Assembly: GCA_030726725.1 (NCBI GenBank)
Contig: JANRDC010000015.1
Location: forward strand, 30,485 to 94,484
DNA: 64,000 nt
Source of the DNA: Flavobacteriaceae bacterium
GTDB taxonomy: Bacteria; Bacteroidota; Bacteroidia; Flavobacteriales; Flavobacteriaceae
Direction: 5' to 3'
The position numbers and the translations under genes are program-made. Below, one piece after another: positions 25,367 to 33,999 of the stretch (positions within the stretch are counted from its first letter, which is position 1; the number at the start of each line of letters is the position of its first letter). The notes under the pieces are model-generated. The model ran no database searches. It was not told where the DNA came from and worked only from the letters and a program-made list of their open reading frames with translations.

Positions 25367-27571
25367 TTAAATTCTGACCACTTTGTCGATGCCCTTGAGC
25401 TGTCCTAGGTGTTTCAATAATTTGGCCAATGTTTCGTTGTTGTCTACCACCACTCGGATACTTCCCTCAAAAGTTCCCCCTTCCGTTGAAAACGATATTT
25501 TTTTCATGTTTACGTTCATGGTGTTGGAGATCACATGGGTGACCTGGCTGACCAGTCCGAGATGATCGATACCGCTCAACTTGATGTCCACTGGGAAATC
25601 CTGTTGCGCACTGTCGATCCACTGCGCTTGTATGATTCGATAGGCGTATTGGGCTTGAAGGGCCACTGCGTTGGGGCAGTTTCTTTTATGGACCTTAATG
25701 CCGTCTTTGATGGTGATAAAACCAAAAACGTCATCACCAGGTATGGGATTGCAACAAGGGGATAGGGTGTATTCTAGTCGGTCCCCTTCTTTGCCAAACA
25801 CCAGCGTATCGTAAACTTGTGGTGCCTCGTCTTCCAATATGGGCGACTTTGGTTTTCTGCGTATTTTTTCTTTGAAAAATCTGAGGATGGTGTTGTTGTA
25901 GGAGGAGGAAAATTCCTTCAGCTTGTGGTTGTCAATAGTACCCACACCGACTTGATAAAACAAATCAAGGCTGGTTTTTAACTTGAAATAGACCACCAGC
26001 TTATTGACCATAGATTCGTCGAGCTTGATCTTTTGGGTGCGAAGTTTTCTGCGCAGAATTTCTTTGCCCTGTTCGGCTATGGTTCTGCGCTCTTCTTTGA
26101 GGGCAGACTTGATTCTGGAAATCGCTCGGGCAGTAGTCGCGTAATTCACCCAGTTTGGGTTTGGCTTGATGGTGTCCGAGGTGATGATTTCTACCTGATC
26201 ACCGCTTTTTAGCACGGTGTTTAACGGGACTAATTTGCCGTTGACTTTTGCGCCGCGGGTCTTCATGCCAATTTCCGTATGCACGTGAAACGCAAAGTCC
26301 AACGGAGTTGAATTTTTAGGCAGGGATTTCAGATCGCCCTTGGGGGTAAATACAAAAATCTCTTTGGCGTACAGATTTAATTTAAATTCCTCTACAAAAT
26401 CGATGGCGTTTCCGTTGGCGTTTTCCAAAGCCTCTTGTAGCCTGTTGAGCCAAAGGTCAATTCCTTTTTCTTTTTGGTCTCCGTGCTTGTACTTAAAATG
26501 AGCTGCGTAACCCTTTTCAGCGATTTCATGCATGCGCTCTGAACGGATCTGTACCTCGACCCATCGGTTTTTCGGCCCCATCACGGTGATGTGTAAGGCC
26601 TCGTAGCCCGTAGATTTTGGCGAAGAAATCCAATCCCTTAAACGAACTGGGTTGGGCGTATAGTGGTCAGTAACCATGGAATAAATCTTCCACGCCAAAA
26701 ACTTCTCTTGCTCAGGCTTTGCTTTGTAGATGATTCGAATGGCAAATTTGTCATAGATTTCCTCATACCGAACACCTTGACTTTGCATTTTTTTGCGAAT
26801 CGAAAAAATAGATTTTGGCCTTCCCTTGATTTGATATTTGATTTTCTCTTTGTCAAGGGCCTGGGTCAAAACGCTCGAAAAGTCTTCGATGTATTGATTT
26901 TGTTCGGATTTACTCTCTTTTATTTTGCTGAGTATCTCCTGATAAATATCGGGATCAGTATACTTTAAACTCAAGTCCTCAAGCGCTGTTTTGATGTTGT
27001 ATAACCCTATTCGGTGGGCCAAGGGGGCATAGATAAACAGCGTTTCTGAAGCAATTTTTAATTGTTTGTGCTCGGGCATGGAATCCATGGTGAGCATGTT
27101 GTGATAGCGATCTGCTATTTTGATGATGATTACACGCACATCGTCGTTGAGCGTGAGCAACATTTTTCGAAAGTTTTCAGCTTGATGAGAAATTCCAGCA
27201 TCTAAACTCAGGTGTGCGATTTTGGTTAATCCATCAACAATTTTAGCGACAGTGGGGCCAAACATGCGTTCAAGATCTTCCCTGGTGTATTTAGTATCTT
27301 CGATGACATCGTGCATCAATGCCGCTGCAATCGAGGTGGCATCTAATCCAATTTCGGAGGCCACGATTTTAGCCACAGCTATGGGGTGAAAAATATAGGC
27401 TTCACCTGATTTTCTTCTTTGACCATTGTGGGCATCAACGGCGGTGTCAAAGGCCAGGCGAATCAGTTTTTTATCCTCATCGTTTAGCGATTGATAACTA
27501 ATTCTGAGCAGCTCTTTGTATTCCCGAGCAATGGCTTTGTTTTCCGCTATTTCGTCAATGACATAAGACAT
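25367..27571 (-). CDS. spoT: Bifunctional (p)ppGpp synthetase/hydrolase
   Basis: This Rel/SpoT enzyme makes and breaks (p)ppGpp, the stringent-response alarmone. The 734-residue protein has an HD hydrolase domain with the H-D pair in AALMHDVIEDT, a synthetase domain with GRPKSIFSIRKK, YDKFAIRII, SPKSTGYEALH and VEVQIRSERMHEIAEKG, a TGS domain around VFTPKGDLKSLP, a zinc-finger region (SPCCNPIPGDD) and a C-terminal ACT domain. Both active sites look intact, so it is a long bifunctional Rel. It is 19 bases downstream of the trmH-type gene and upstream of the fur-purA pair. Confidence 0.96.
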   Translation of the reverse strand: MSYVIDEIAENKAIAREYKELLRISYQSLNDEDKKLIRLAFDTAVDAHNGQRRKSGEAYIFHPIAVAKIVASEIGLDATSIAAALMHDVIEDTKYTREDLERMFGPTVAKIVDGLTKIAHLSLDAGISHQAENFRKMLLTLNDDVRVIIIKIADRYHNMLTMDSMPEHKQLKIASETLFIYAPLAHRIGLYNIKTALEDLSLKYTDPDIYQEILSKIKESKSEQNQYIEDFSSVLTQALDKEKIKYQIKGRPKSIFSIRKKMQSQGVRYEEIYDKFAIRIIYKAKPEQEKFLAWKIYSMVTDHYTPNPVRLRDWISSPKSTGYEALHITVMGPKNRWVEVQIRSERMHEIAEKGYAAHFKYKHGDQKEKGIDLWLNRLQEALENANGNAIDFVEEFKLNLYAKEIFVFTPKGDLKSLPKNSTPLDFAFHVHTEIGMKTRGAKVNGKLVPLNTVLKSGDQVEIITSDTIKPNPNWVNYATTARAISRIKSALKEERRTIAEQGKEILRRKLRTQKIKLDESMVNKLVVYFKLKTSLDLFYQVGVGTIDNHKLKEFSSSYNNTILRFFKEKIRRKPKSPILEDEAPQVYDTLVFGKEGDRLEYTLSPCCNPIPGDDVFGFITIKDGIKVHKRNCPNAVALQAQYAYRIIQAQWIDSAQQDFPVDIKLSGIDHLGLVSQVTHVISNTMNVNMKKISFSTEGGTFEGSIRVVVDNNETLAKLLKHLGQLKGIDKVVRI

Positions 27572-27590
27572 AGGAGTGGGGTAGAAGGTA

Positions 27591-28403
27591 TTACTTCAAA
27601 GATACCAAATTTCTTTGACGTTTTGCTTCAAAGACCAGTATAGCCGCGGCTACAGAAACATTCATAGAGTCGATTGCGCCCATCATGGGTATGATCAAGT
27701 TCTGTGTGCTGTGCGCTCTAAATAGTTCGCTTACCCCTCGATCTTCAGACCCAACTACAATAGCTGTTGCCTCCGTTGCATCCCATTGGCTGTAAGGAAT
27801 TGATGCTTGAAGTGTAGCGCTGTAGACCCCAATGTTATTGGTTTTCAGATAGTCGATCACTTCTTGGGAGGTACCTGTAGCTATAGGCACTGTAAATACA
27901 CAACCCAAACTCGCCCTGATGGTATTGGGATTGTATAAGTCGCTGGGCATGTCTGGAAGCAAAACCGCGTCAATCCCTGCTGCATCTGCTGTCCTGAGCA
28001 TGGCTCCGATATTTCCGGGTTTTTCTATGCCTTCTGCGACTAAAACCAAGGGGCTTTTACCTAGAGATCCCCATTGTGATATGTGGTGGTTTTTTTGTTT
28101 CCCCAACGCAATAACGCCTTCTGTACTCGATCTGTGGGCCATTTTTTGGTACACCTCTGCGGAGACATTGAAGGTGGGCACCTTGGTGTCATTGGTCAAA
28201 TTCGATAGTTCATCGATGGTGATCAGTCCTGATTGATAGAAAATAGCGGTTAGTTCAATACCTCCCATGCATGCGAGGGCAACCTCTCTTTTGCCTTCAA
28301 TAACCGCCAGGCCGAGTTTACTGCGCAGCCTAGACTTTTCTTGAAGGGCAATCACTTCTTTTATTCTTGGATTTGAGGTGCTGGTGATGTCAAAATTTTC
28401 CAT
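27591..28403 (-). CDS. TrmH/SpoU-family RNA 2'-O-methyltransferase
   Basis: A 270-residue SPOUT methyltransferase. An N-terminal L30e-like substrate-binding domain (about 1-105) precedes the knotted catalytic domain with motif 1 EGIEKPGNIGAMLRTADA, motif 2 VVGSEDRGVS and motif 3 IPMMGAIDSMNVSVAAAI. The Arg and Asn in motif 1 and Ser-Asn in motif 3 needed for ribose methylation are present. The target (rRNA or tRNA) is not predictable. A terminator hairpin lies only about 9 bases upstream of its ATG. Confidence 0.93.
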   Translation of the reverse strand: MENFDITSTSNPRIKEVIALQEKSRLRSKLGLAVIEGKREVALACMGGIELTAIFYQSGLITIDELSNLTNDTKVPTFNVSAEVYQKMAHRSSTEGVIALGKQKNHHISQWGSLGKSPLVLVAEGIEKPGNIGAMLRTADAAGIDAVLLPDMPSDLYNPNTIRASLGCVFTVPIATGTSQEVIDYLKTNNIGVYSATLQASIPYSQWDATEATAIVVGSEDRGVSELFRAHSTQNLIIPMMGAIDSMNVSVAAAILVFEAKRQRNLVSLK

Positions 28404-28411
28404 GAGATCAA

Positions 28412-28443
28412 TTAAAAAAGCACCCCGCCAAGGGGTGCTTTAA
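28412..28443 (-). terminator. Terminator after the amidohydrolase genes, directly upstream of the trmH-type gene
   Basis: On the minus strand AAGCACCCC and GGGGTGCTT arms around a five-base loop are followed by TTTTTT. It ends transcription of the amidohydrolase pair, but because it sits about 9 bases before the next ATG it might also act as an attenuator for the trmH-spoT-fur operon. Confidence 0.8.
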
Positions 28444-28460
28444 TGATAAAACAAAGGGTT

Positions 28461-29753
28461 TTATTGATTGTATTTGCCGGAGTAGCGTTGGTAAAGCTCC
28501 GTTTGATGGGTCTCTAAAGATATCTTTCTTCCATCGATAAATGCGTGCTCTATCTGATTGGTGCGCATGTCTAAGGCATCTCCTTGGGAAATAAACAGCG
28601 TAGCGCTCTTGCCAACTTCTAAGGTGCCATAACTCTGGTCAATGCCCAGAATTTTGGCTGGATATTGCGTGATAACACGCAGTGCCTCCTCCGGATTCAT
28701 GCCTTGACCCACCAGCTGACCTGCGTAAAACGGAAGGTTTCTGTTTTGGTGGTTGGCCTCATTCATGTTGTGCATAGCGACTACCAAACCGCCATCCGAT
28801 AAAATTTTGGGAAGCTTAAAGGGCATGTCGTAATCTGAATCAGCGTCAAAGGGGAGCTGATGAGTAGCCTGGGTAATGACCGGAACCTGATTTTCTAGGA
28901 GCATAGGAATTACTTTGTACGCCTCTCGTCCACCTACAATCACCACTTTCTGAATTCCTGCGGCCTTGAGTTTTTGCACTGCATCGATAATTTGACGTTC
29001 GCTATCCGCTGCTACATAAGCTGCGTCTTCACCGGCCAATAAGTCTTTTAGCGCTTCGTAGGGTTCGTTGCGGGTAGCAGATCCACCTTGGTGGTAAGCT
29101 TTTGCTTCTTCGATAAACTGAAGTAAACGATCCACTTGTAGGGAATAGTTTTTGTTGGGTTTCATCCCCGGATCTTCTCCCATCCACCATCTGCCTTGAC
29201 TGATGGGGTTGGGCCAGCTCATGTGAATCCCTTCATCTGTCTTTACGGCTGCATCTTCCCAGTTCCAGGCGTCGAGTTGAACGACTGAAGAACTCCCCGA
29301 AATCATTCCGCCTTTTGGCGATACTTGGGCCAACAGCACACCATTGGGCCGCATACTTTCAACTACCTTGGATTCAGCGTCGTAAGCGATGATGCTGCGC
29401 ACATGGGGTATCATGTCTCCGATATCGCCTTGGTCATCGGTGGCCTTAACAGCATCTACCTCAATCAGACCCAGGGAAGTCCCCATAGTAATAAATCCGG
29501 GATAGATATGTTTTCCTGAGGCGCTGATGACTTGGCCTTGGGTTGGGGTCTCGGGACCGCCAAGGGCAATGATTTGCCCCTGGTCAAAAACCAGGGTGGC
29601 CTGTTGAATCACCTGTCCATTTCCTAAGTGGGCAGTTGCCCCTACGATAGAAATGGCTTCGGTTTGTTTGGGGGCGGGTGTCTGTTGCGCAGTTGCACTC
29701 CAAGACATCGCTGTCAGTGCCCCTAATAGGGCTAATAGATTTGTCTTTTTCAT
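28461..29753 (-). CDS. Amidohydrolase-like protein lacking the metal-binding HxH motif
   Basis: A 430-residue secreted protein (signal peptide to about TAQQ) with the beta-sandwich and TIM-barrel signature of imidazolonepropionase-like amidohydrolases: GKHIYPGFI near residue 81, ALRVITQYPAKILGIDQSYGTLEVGKSATLF near the C-terminus. At the place of the catalytic H-x-H is G91-T-S93, and no D at the end of barrel strand 8 is seen, so it is probably not a normal zinc hydrolase. It starts two bases after the stop of the larger amidohydrolase gene and likely works as its partner. Confidence 0.88.
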   Translation of the reverse strand: MKKTNLLALLGALTAMSWSATAQQTPAPKQTEAISIVGATAHLGNGQVIQQATLVFDQGQIIALGGPETPTQGQVISASGKHIYPGFITMGTSLGLIEVDAVKATDDQGDIGDMIPHVRSIIAYDAESKVVESMRPNGVLLAQVSPKGGMISGSSSVVQLDAWNWEDAAVKTDEGIHMSWPNPISQGRWWMGEDPGMKPNKNYSLQVDRLLQFIEEAKAYHQGGSATRNEPYEALKDLLAGEDAAYVAADSERQIIDAVQKLKAAGIQKVVIVGGREAYKVIPMLLENQVPVITQATHQLPFDADSDYDMPFKLPKILSDGGLVVAMHNMNEANHQNRNLPFYAGQLVGQGMNPEEALRVITQYPAKILGIDQSYGTLEVGKSATLFISQGDALDMRTNQIEHAFIDGRKISLETHQTELYQRYSGKYNQ

Positions 29754-29754
29754 A

Positions 29755-32697
29755 TTACATGGTATCGCAATGGAATTCTTCCGGTTTTATAGAAGACTTC
29801 AGCTGTGTAGGTCTTCCTTGATTTTTCTCGTCCAACATCTGTTGAATCAACATTTCTCGTTGTTCGGCCACTTGTTTGCGCAATTGCTGATCCAACTCCC
29901 TGTCGAAATATACAGCACCCTCGATCATCGTTTTTTCTGCCATAGCGTATACGGCCATAGGATGTGCGCTCCAAAGCACTAGATCCGCATCCTTGCCCAC
30001 TTTGATACTGCCGACTCTTTGGTCTAAGTGAAGCAATTTAGCTGGATTAATGGTTACCATTTTCCAGGCTTCTTCCTCACTCATTCCACCGTATTTTACT
30101 GTTTTAGCAGCCTCTTGATTTAATCTTCTGGACATCTCAGCGTCATCAGAATTGATCGCTACGGTTACCCCAGCGCGTTGCATGATGGCTGCATTGTAGG
30201 GAATAGCGTCCTTGACCTCCATCTTGTAGGCCCACCAATCCCCAAATGTTGATCCACCTACACCGTGTTCAGCCATCTTATCAGCTACTTTATAGCCTTC
30301 GAGTATGTGGGTAAAGGTTTGGACTTTAAATCCAAATCGCTCCGCAACTTTCATCATCATGTTGATTTCGCTTTGCACATAGGAGTGGCAGCTGATAAAT
30401 CGCTCGCCCCTCAGGATTTCCCCCAATACTTCCATCTCTTCGTCGTAGCGGTAAGGTTTGCCCGCTTTTTTGATGTCGTCGTACTCTTTTGCTCTTTGGA
30501 AGTAGTTGACAAATACCTGTTCAACCCCCATTCTGGACTGTGGAAATCTATTTCCGCCACTATCCCAGTTGGATTGTTTTACGTTTTCCCCCAAGGCAAA
30601 TTTTATGTACTTGGGACTGTTGCTGTAAATCAATTCCTCGGCAGGCGCACCCCATTTCATTTTGATAATGGCAGATTGTCCCCCGATGGGGTTTGCAGAA
30701 CCGTGCAATAACTGAGCTGTAGTAACCCCGCCGGCCAAGTCTCTGTAGATCCCCATGTGCTTGCTGTCGACAACATCGCTCATGCGCACCTCTGCAGTGC
30801 TGTTTTGCCCACCTTCATTGACTGACTTCAAGGCGATATGACTGTGCTCGTCAATGATTCCAGCTGTGAGGTGTTTGCCTGTGGCATCGATTACTTTTCC
30901 TTGGGCGCTTATGTTTTTTCCGATTTGGACAATTTTACCATTTTTGACCAGCACATCTGTTTCTGTCAAAACACCTGCAGCCTCGGAGGTCCAAACAGTG
31001 GCATTTTTAAAAAGCACTGTTTCTGCCGTAGGTTTTTGGGTATAACCGTAACCCACATTGGGATAAGTAACAGGGACAATAGCTCTGATTTCTTTGGGGT
31101 TGACTTTTTTCTCTGCAGCATCAAATGGCGCAGTGCGCAACAAAGCGATGGGCGTGTTGTCTACGTCGGTGCTCAAGGCGATACGGTCCTTAACCAAAAG
31201 TGCATTGCCGCTAAAGCGCATCCATCCACCTTGGTCTTGATCGTACATCTGAAGTTTCATCCAAGCGCCATCTCGTTCAGCTTTTGCGGTGAGTTTTACA
31301 CTGTCTTTAGTCGCTTGAACGCTCGGCTTTTCCAAACTGCCGCCAATCACTAATTTATAGTTCGTCTCTTTGAACTGAAGGGTGTAGTCTCCGCGAATAT
31401 CAGCCAAATCTTTTGGGTGAATGACATGGGGTTCCCCCATGATCCACAACTCGTGTATGGTTGTTTTCTCATGGAAAATAGGGCCATTAGTCACTGTGAA
31501 GTTGGCCATAAATCCAGGTTTGATTTGTCCTATTTTGTTGGATTGTCCCAGTATTTGGGCTGGAACTGTGGTCAGTGCGGCTAACGCTTGACTTTCACTC
31601 AATCCGTAGTCCATGGCCATACGCACATTTTTCATCAAGTCCCCGGGGTTTTTAAGTCCATGAGTTGTGATGGCAAATGGAACTTTTGCACGATCCAAAG
31701 CGGCCAAATTACTGGGCGCTTGGTTCCAGGTTTTCATGTCTGATAGTGTAATAAACGAGGCCATCAAAGGGTCTGACACATCATAAGCAGTAGGGTAATT
31801 CACAGGTACTATCAAAGTGGCCCCTGTTTTTTTAACCCGTTCAATATCTTCGTAGGCATTGTGTCCTCCCACAATAGCCATTTTCTTGGCAAATTGATCT
31901 CCGATCTTGTCCGCTGAAACAACGGCGTCTAAATCTCCAGCTTCAAAGATGTGGGGCAGTCTGCTGTTCTCGTTATACGCTTCAAGTGACCGGTCTTTGG
32001 TCTTTGACCCACCTTGGGCATACCATTGAGCGTCAGAAAAGAACTGTCTCATCAATGCAGTAGATCCCATGGTAGAAGAAGGGTAGGACTGTTGTGATTG
32101 CTGGCTTCTGGTTAAAGAAAAGTATTGAGCAGATTTTGGAGAGATCACGCGGGTTGCATTAGAGCTGCGCTCTGAAAGGGCAATTAAGGCCCCTGTTCCC
32201 CTGGCCAATCCGTCTGCTAAATGGGTGTTGACCAATCCAAATCCTGCAGCCCTGAGTTTTTCCGCAGTCGCCGCGTCATAAGTAAATGATTCAATCCCGC
32301 TTTGTTCAGGCCTGATGTGGTCATTCCAATAAAAACCTTCTCTTGAAGGATCGTATTGGGTGGAACGACCTCTGGATTGACCCGTTGGCTTTTTTATTCC
32401 GAAACTGCTGTGCACATCGATAAAAGCAGGGTAAACATGCATGCCCTTTAAAGAGGTAACCACTGCATTCTTGGGATAAGTGCTGTTTTTTCCTACCGAG
32501 ATAATCTGGCCATCTTTGACCACAATGGTGGCATTTTCAATAATTTCAGCACTGTTTTGGTGTACGGTAGCCTCTGTAAATACCTGATAAAGGTCTTTTT
32601 TTACCAGAACACCGTCGTTTTTTGGAAAATACTCTTGGGCTTGTACCCATTGCACCAACAACAGGAGTAAGGCCCAACGCATTGCATTATTTTTCAT
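29755..32697 (-). CDS. Two-module amidohydrolase, active C-terminal and degenerate N-terminal module
   Basis: A 980-residue protein with a signal peptide ending near VQAQ. Module 1 (about 35-440) has the family frame (HVYPAFIDVHSS, QALAALTTVPAQILG, KPGFMANFTV) but only H96 of the H-x-H pair, the second being S98. A connecting region of predicted beta structure (about 440-560) leads to module 2 (about 565-930) with an intact H618-x-H620 (DEHSHIAL), SCHSYV, THILEGY and INSDDAE with the catalytic Asp, so this module should bind metal. Substrate unknown; related proteins are annotated as imidazolonepropionase-like or dipeptidase-like. The 430-residue partner gene follows immediately. Confidence 0.9.
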   Translation of the reverse strand: MKNNAMRWALLLLLVQWVQAQEYFPKNDGVLVKKDLYQVFTEATVHQNSAEIIENATIVVKDGQIISVGKNSTYPKNAVVTSLKGMHVYPAFIDVHSSFGIKKPTGQSRGRSTQYDPSREGFYWNDHIRPEQSGIESFTYDAATAEKLRAAGFGLVNTHLADGLARGTGALIALSERSSNATRVISPKSAQYFSLTRSQQSQQSYPSSTMGSTALMRQFFSDAQWYAQGGSKTKDRSLEAYNENSRLPHIFEAGDLDAVVSADKIGDQFAKKMAIVGGHNAYEDIERVKKTGATLIVPVNYPTAYDVSDPLMASFITLSDMKTWNQAPSNLAALDRAKVPFAITTHGLKNPGDLMKNVRMAMDYGLSESQALAALTTVPAQILGQSNKIGQIKPGFMANFTVTNGPIFHEKTTIHELWIMGEPHVIHPKDLADIRGDYTLQFKETNYKLVIGGSLEKPSVQATKDSVKLTAKAERDGAWMKLQMYDQDQGGWMRFSGNALLVKDRIALSTDVDNTPIALLRTAPFDAAEKKVNPKEIRAIVPVTYPNVGYGYTQKPTAETVLFKNATVWTSEAAGVLTETDVLVKNGKIVQIGKNISAQGKVIDATGKHLTAGIIDEHSHIALKSVNEGGQNSTAEVRMSDVVDSKHMGIYRDLAGGVTTAQLLHGSANPIGGQSAIIKMKWGAPAEELIYSNSPKYIKFALGENVKQSNWDSGGNRFPQSRMGVEQVFVNYFQRAKEYDDIKKAGKPYRYDEEMEVLGEILRGERFISCHSYVQSEINMMMKVAERFGFKVQTFTHILEGYKVADKMAEHGVGGSTFGDWWAYKMEVKDAIPYNAAIMQRAGVTVAINSDDAEMSRRLNQEAAKTVKYGGMSEEEAWKMVTINPAKLLHLDQRVGSIKVGKDADLVLWSAHPMAVYAMAEKTMIEGAVYFDRELDQQLRKQVAEQREMLIQQMLDEKNQGRPTQLKSSIKPEEFHCDTM

Positions 32698-32752
32698 AGA
32701 GTTTGATTTAGCATTCTAAATATAACAATAAAATGATGTCTTGGGGGATACC

Positions 32753-32783
32753 CAAAAAAAAACCTCCTAAAGCGGAGGTTTTG
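32753..32783 (-). terminator. Terminator after the cyclophilin-FKBP gene
   Basis: AAAACCTCC and GGAGGTTTT (32759-32782) form a nine-pair stem with a six-base loop; on the minus strand a run of T follows. It lies a few bases after the stop codon. Confidence 0.85.
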
Positions 32784-32786
32784 GAA

Positions 32787-33908
32787 TTATTTTTCTACAC
32801 CGGTAATTTCGAGATCAAATACCAGATTAGCGCTCGGAGGAATCACATTGCCCGCTCCAGCTTCTCCATAACCCAAATGAGGTGGAACAAAGACGCGTAT
32901 TTTATCGCCTACTTTCATGCGCAACAAGGCCTCTTTAAATCCGCTGATCAGTCTGGCTTCGGGGGAATAGGGCATGGGAATTGGGTTGTACCCACCCATT
33001 TCTTTTCTCTGGGCATCAAAAGTGCCAAATGCAGTGGCGATGTCCTCCATATTGGTGTCAAAAACACCCCCATCCTCAAAGTAACCAGCGTAAAGTACTT
33101 TGGCAAAACTACCTTCACTGGGTACGGGTCCCTCACCTTCTTTCAATACGACCACCCCTAGACCGCTCTCGGTGACCAAGGCGGTAGATTTTTGGGTTTT
33201 GAATTCGGCACTGAGCGTTTCTTTGGCTTTGCTCACCGCAGCCTCTTGCGCTTTAATGTCATCAAAATACTTTTTGAGCACGGAGACAGCATCGAAAGAT
33301 TTGGCAGATTTGCCGTTGCGGTGAATGACTACCGACTTAAGCACCAATGGGCTGATCGGTCTGTCTGAAGGGTCGCGTTTTACCAAGGCCATAGAGTCGA
33401 TGACTTCAAGACCTTCTACAGCTTTCCCAAATACGGTGTGTCTGCCGTCCAAAAATGCGGTTTCCCCCGCAGTGATAAAAAATTGACTTCCATTGGTGCC
33501 TGCGCCTGCATTGGCCATAGAAAGGATTCCCTTGTCGTTGTGGGAGAGGGTTGCGTCTATTTCGTCTTTGAATTGGTAGCCCGGGCCTCCCATGCCTGTT
33601 CCCTCAGGATCTCCCCCTTGAATGATAAAGTTGGCGCCTAATAGGGCCACTCGATGAAAGGATAAGCCATCGTAGAATTTTTTGTTTTTGTACTCCTCGG
33701 ATACATAGGGGTTTTCTCCCTCAGCAAGGCTGACAAAACTCGCTACGGTTACCGGAGTTTTTTCTTGCTCCAGGGCAAAAATAACGGTACCCATCGAGGT
33801 GTTGATTTCGGCAAATAATCCGTCCCCTAAGTCAGGGCGTTTGCTAGAACTACAGCTGGTTAATAAACCAATGGCTAGTGCCCATAGGGCCAATGTTTGT
33901 TTTTTCAT
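32787..33908 (-). CDS. Cyclophilin-FKBP fusion lipoprotein (peptidyl-prolyl isomerase)
   Basis: A 373-residue envelope protein with a lipobox L-T-S-C (Cys19). Residues about 33-195 are a cyclophilin-type prolyl isomerase (FYDGLSFHRV with the catalytic Arg, GSQFFIT, GRHTVFGKAVEG). A helical linker (about 205-240) is followed by an FKBP domain to the end (VLYAGYFEDGGVFDTN, LRMKVGDKIRVFVPPHLGYGEAG, IPPSANLVFDLE). Both active sites look complete, so two isomerase families act in one chain, probably folding outer-membrane or surface proteins. In flavobacteria, from memory, the isomerase GldI lies next to nrnA; this gene holds that place. Confidence 0.92.
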   Translation of the reverse strand: MKKQTLALWALAIGLLTSCSSSKRPDLGDGLFAEINTSMGTVIFALEQEKTPVTVASFVSLAEGENPYVSEEYKNKKFYDGLSFHRVALLGANFIIQGGDPEGTGMGGPGYQFKDEIDATLSHNDKGILSMANAGAGTNGSQFFITAGETAFLDGRHTVFGKAVEGLEVIDSMALVKRDPSDRPISPLVLKSVVIHRNGKSAKSFDAVSVLKKYFDDIKAQEAAVSKAKETLSAEFKTQKSTALVTESGLGVVVLKEGEGPVPSEGSFAKVLYAGYFEDGGVFDTNMEDIATAFGTFDAQRKEMGGYNPIPMPYSPEARLISGFKEALLRMKVGDKIRVFVPPHLGYGEAGAGNVIPPSANLVFDLEITGVEK

Positions 33909-33999
33909 AGTAATATGACTTGAATAAATGGAGCTGTTTATGCGCCAACAGGCGGTGAAATTAGTAAATTAAACCATAGGTGCCGAAGGACTTTTGGGC

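Noticed and set aside
30265..31353. Two plus-strand open frames (148 and 171 codons) opposite the large amidohydrolase gene
   Set aside because: Both are antisense shadows of a strongly supported coding frame, with no family-like sequence, promoter or terminator.
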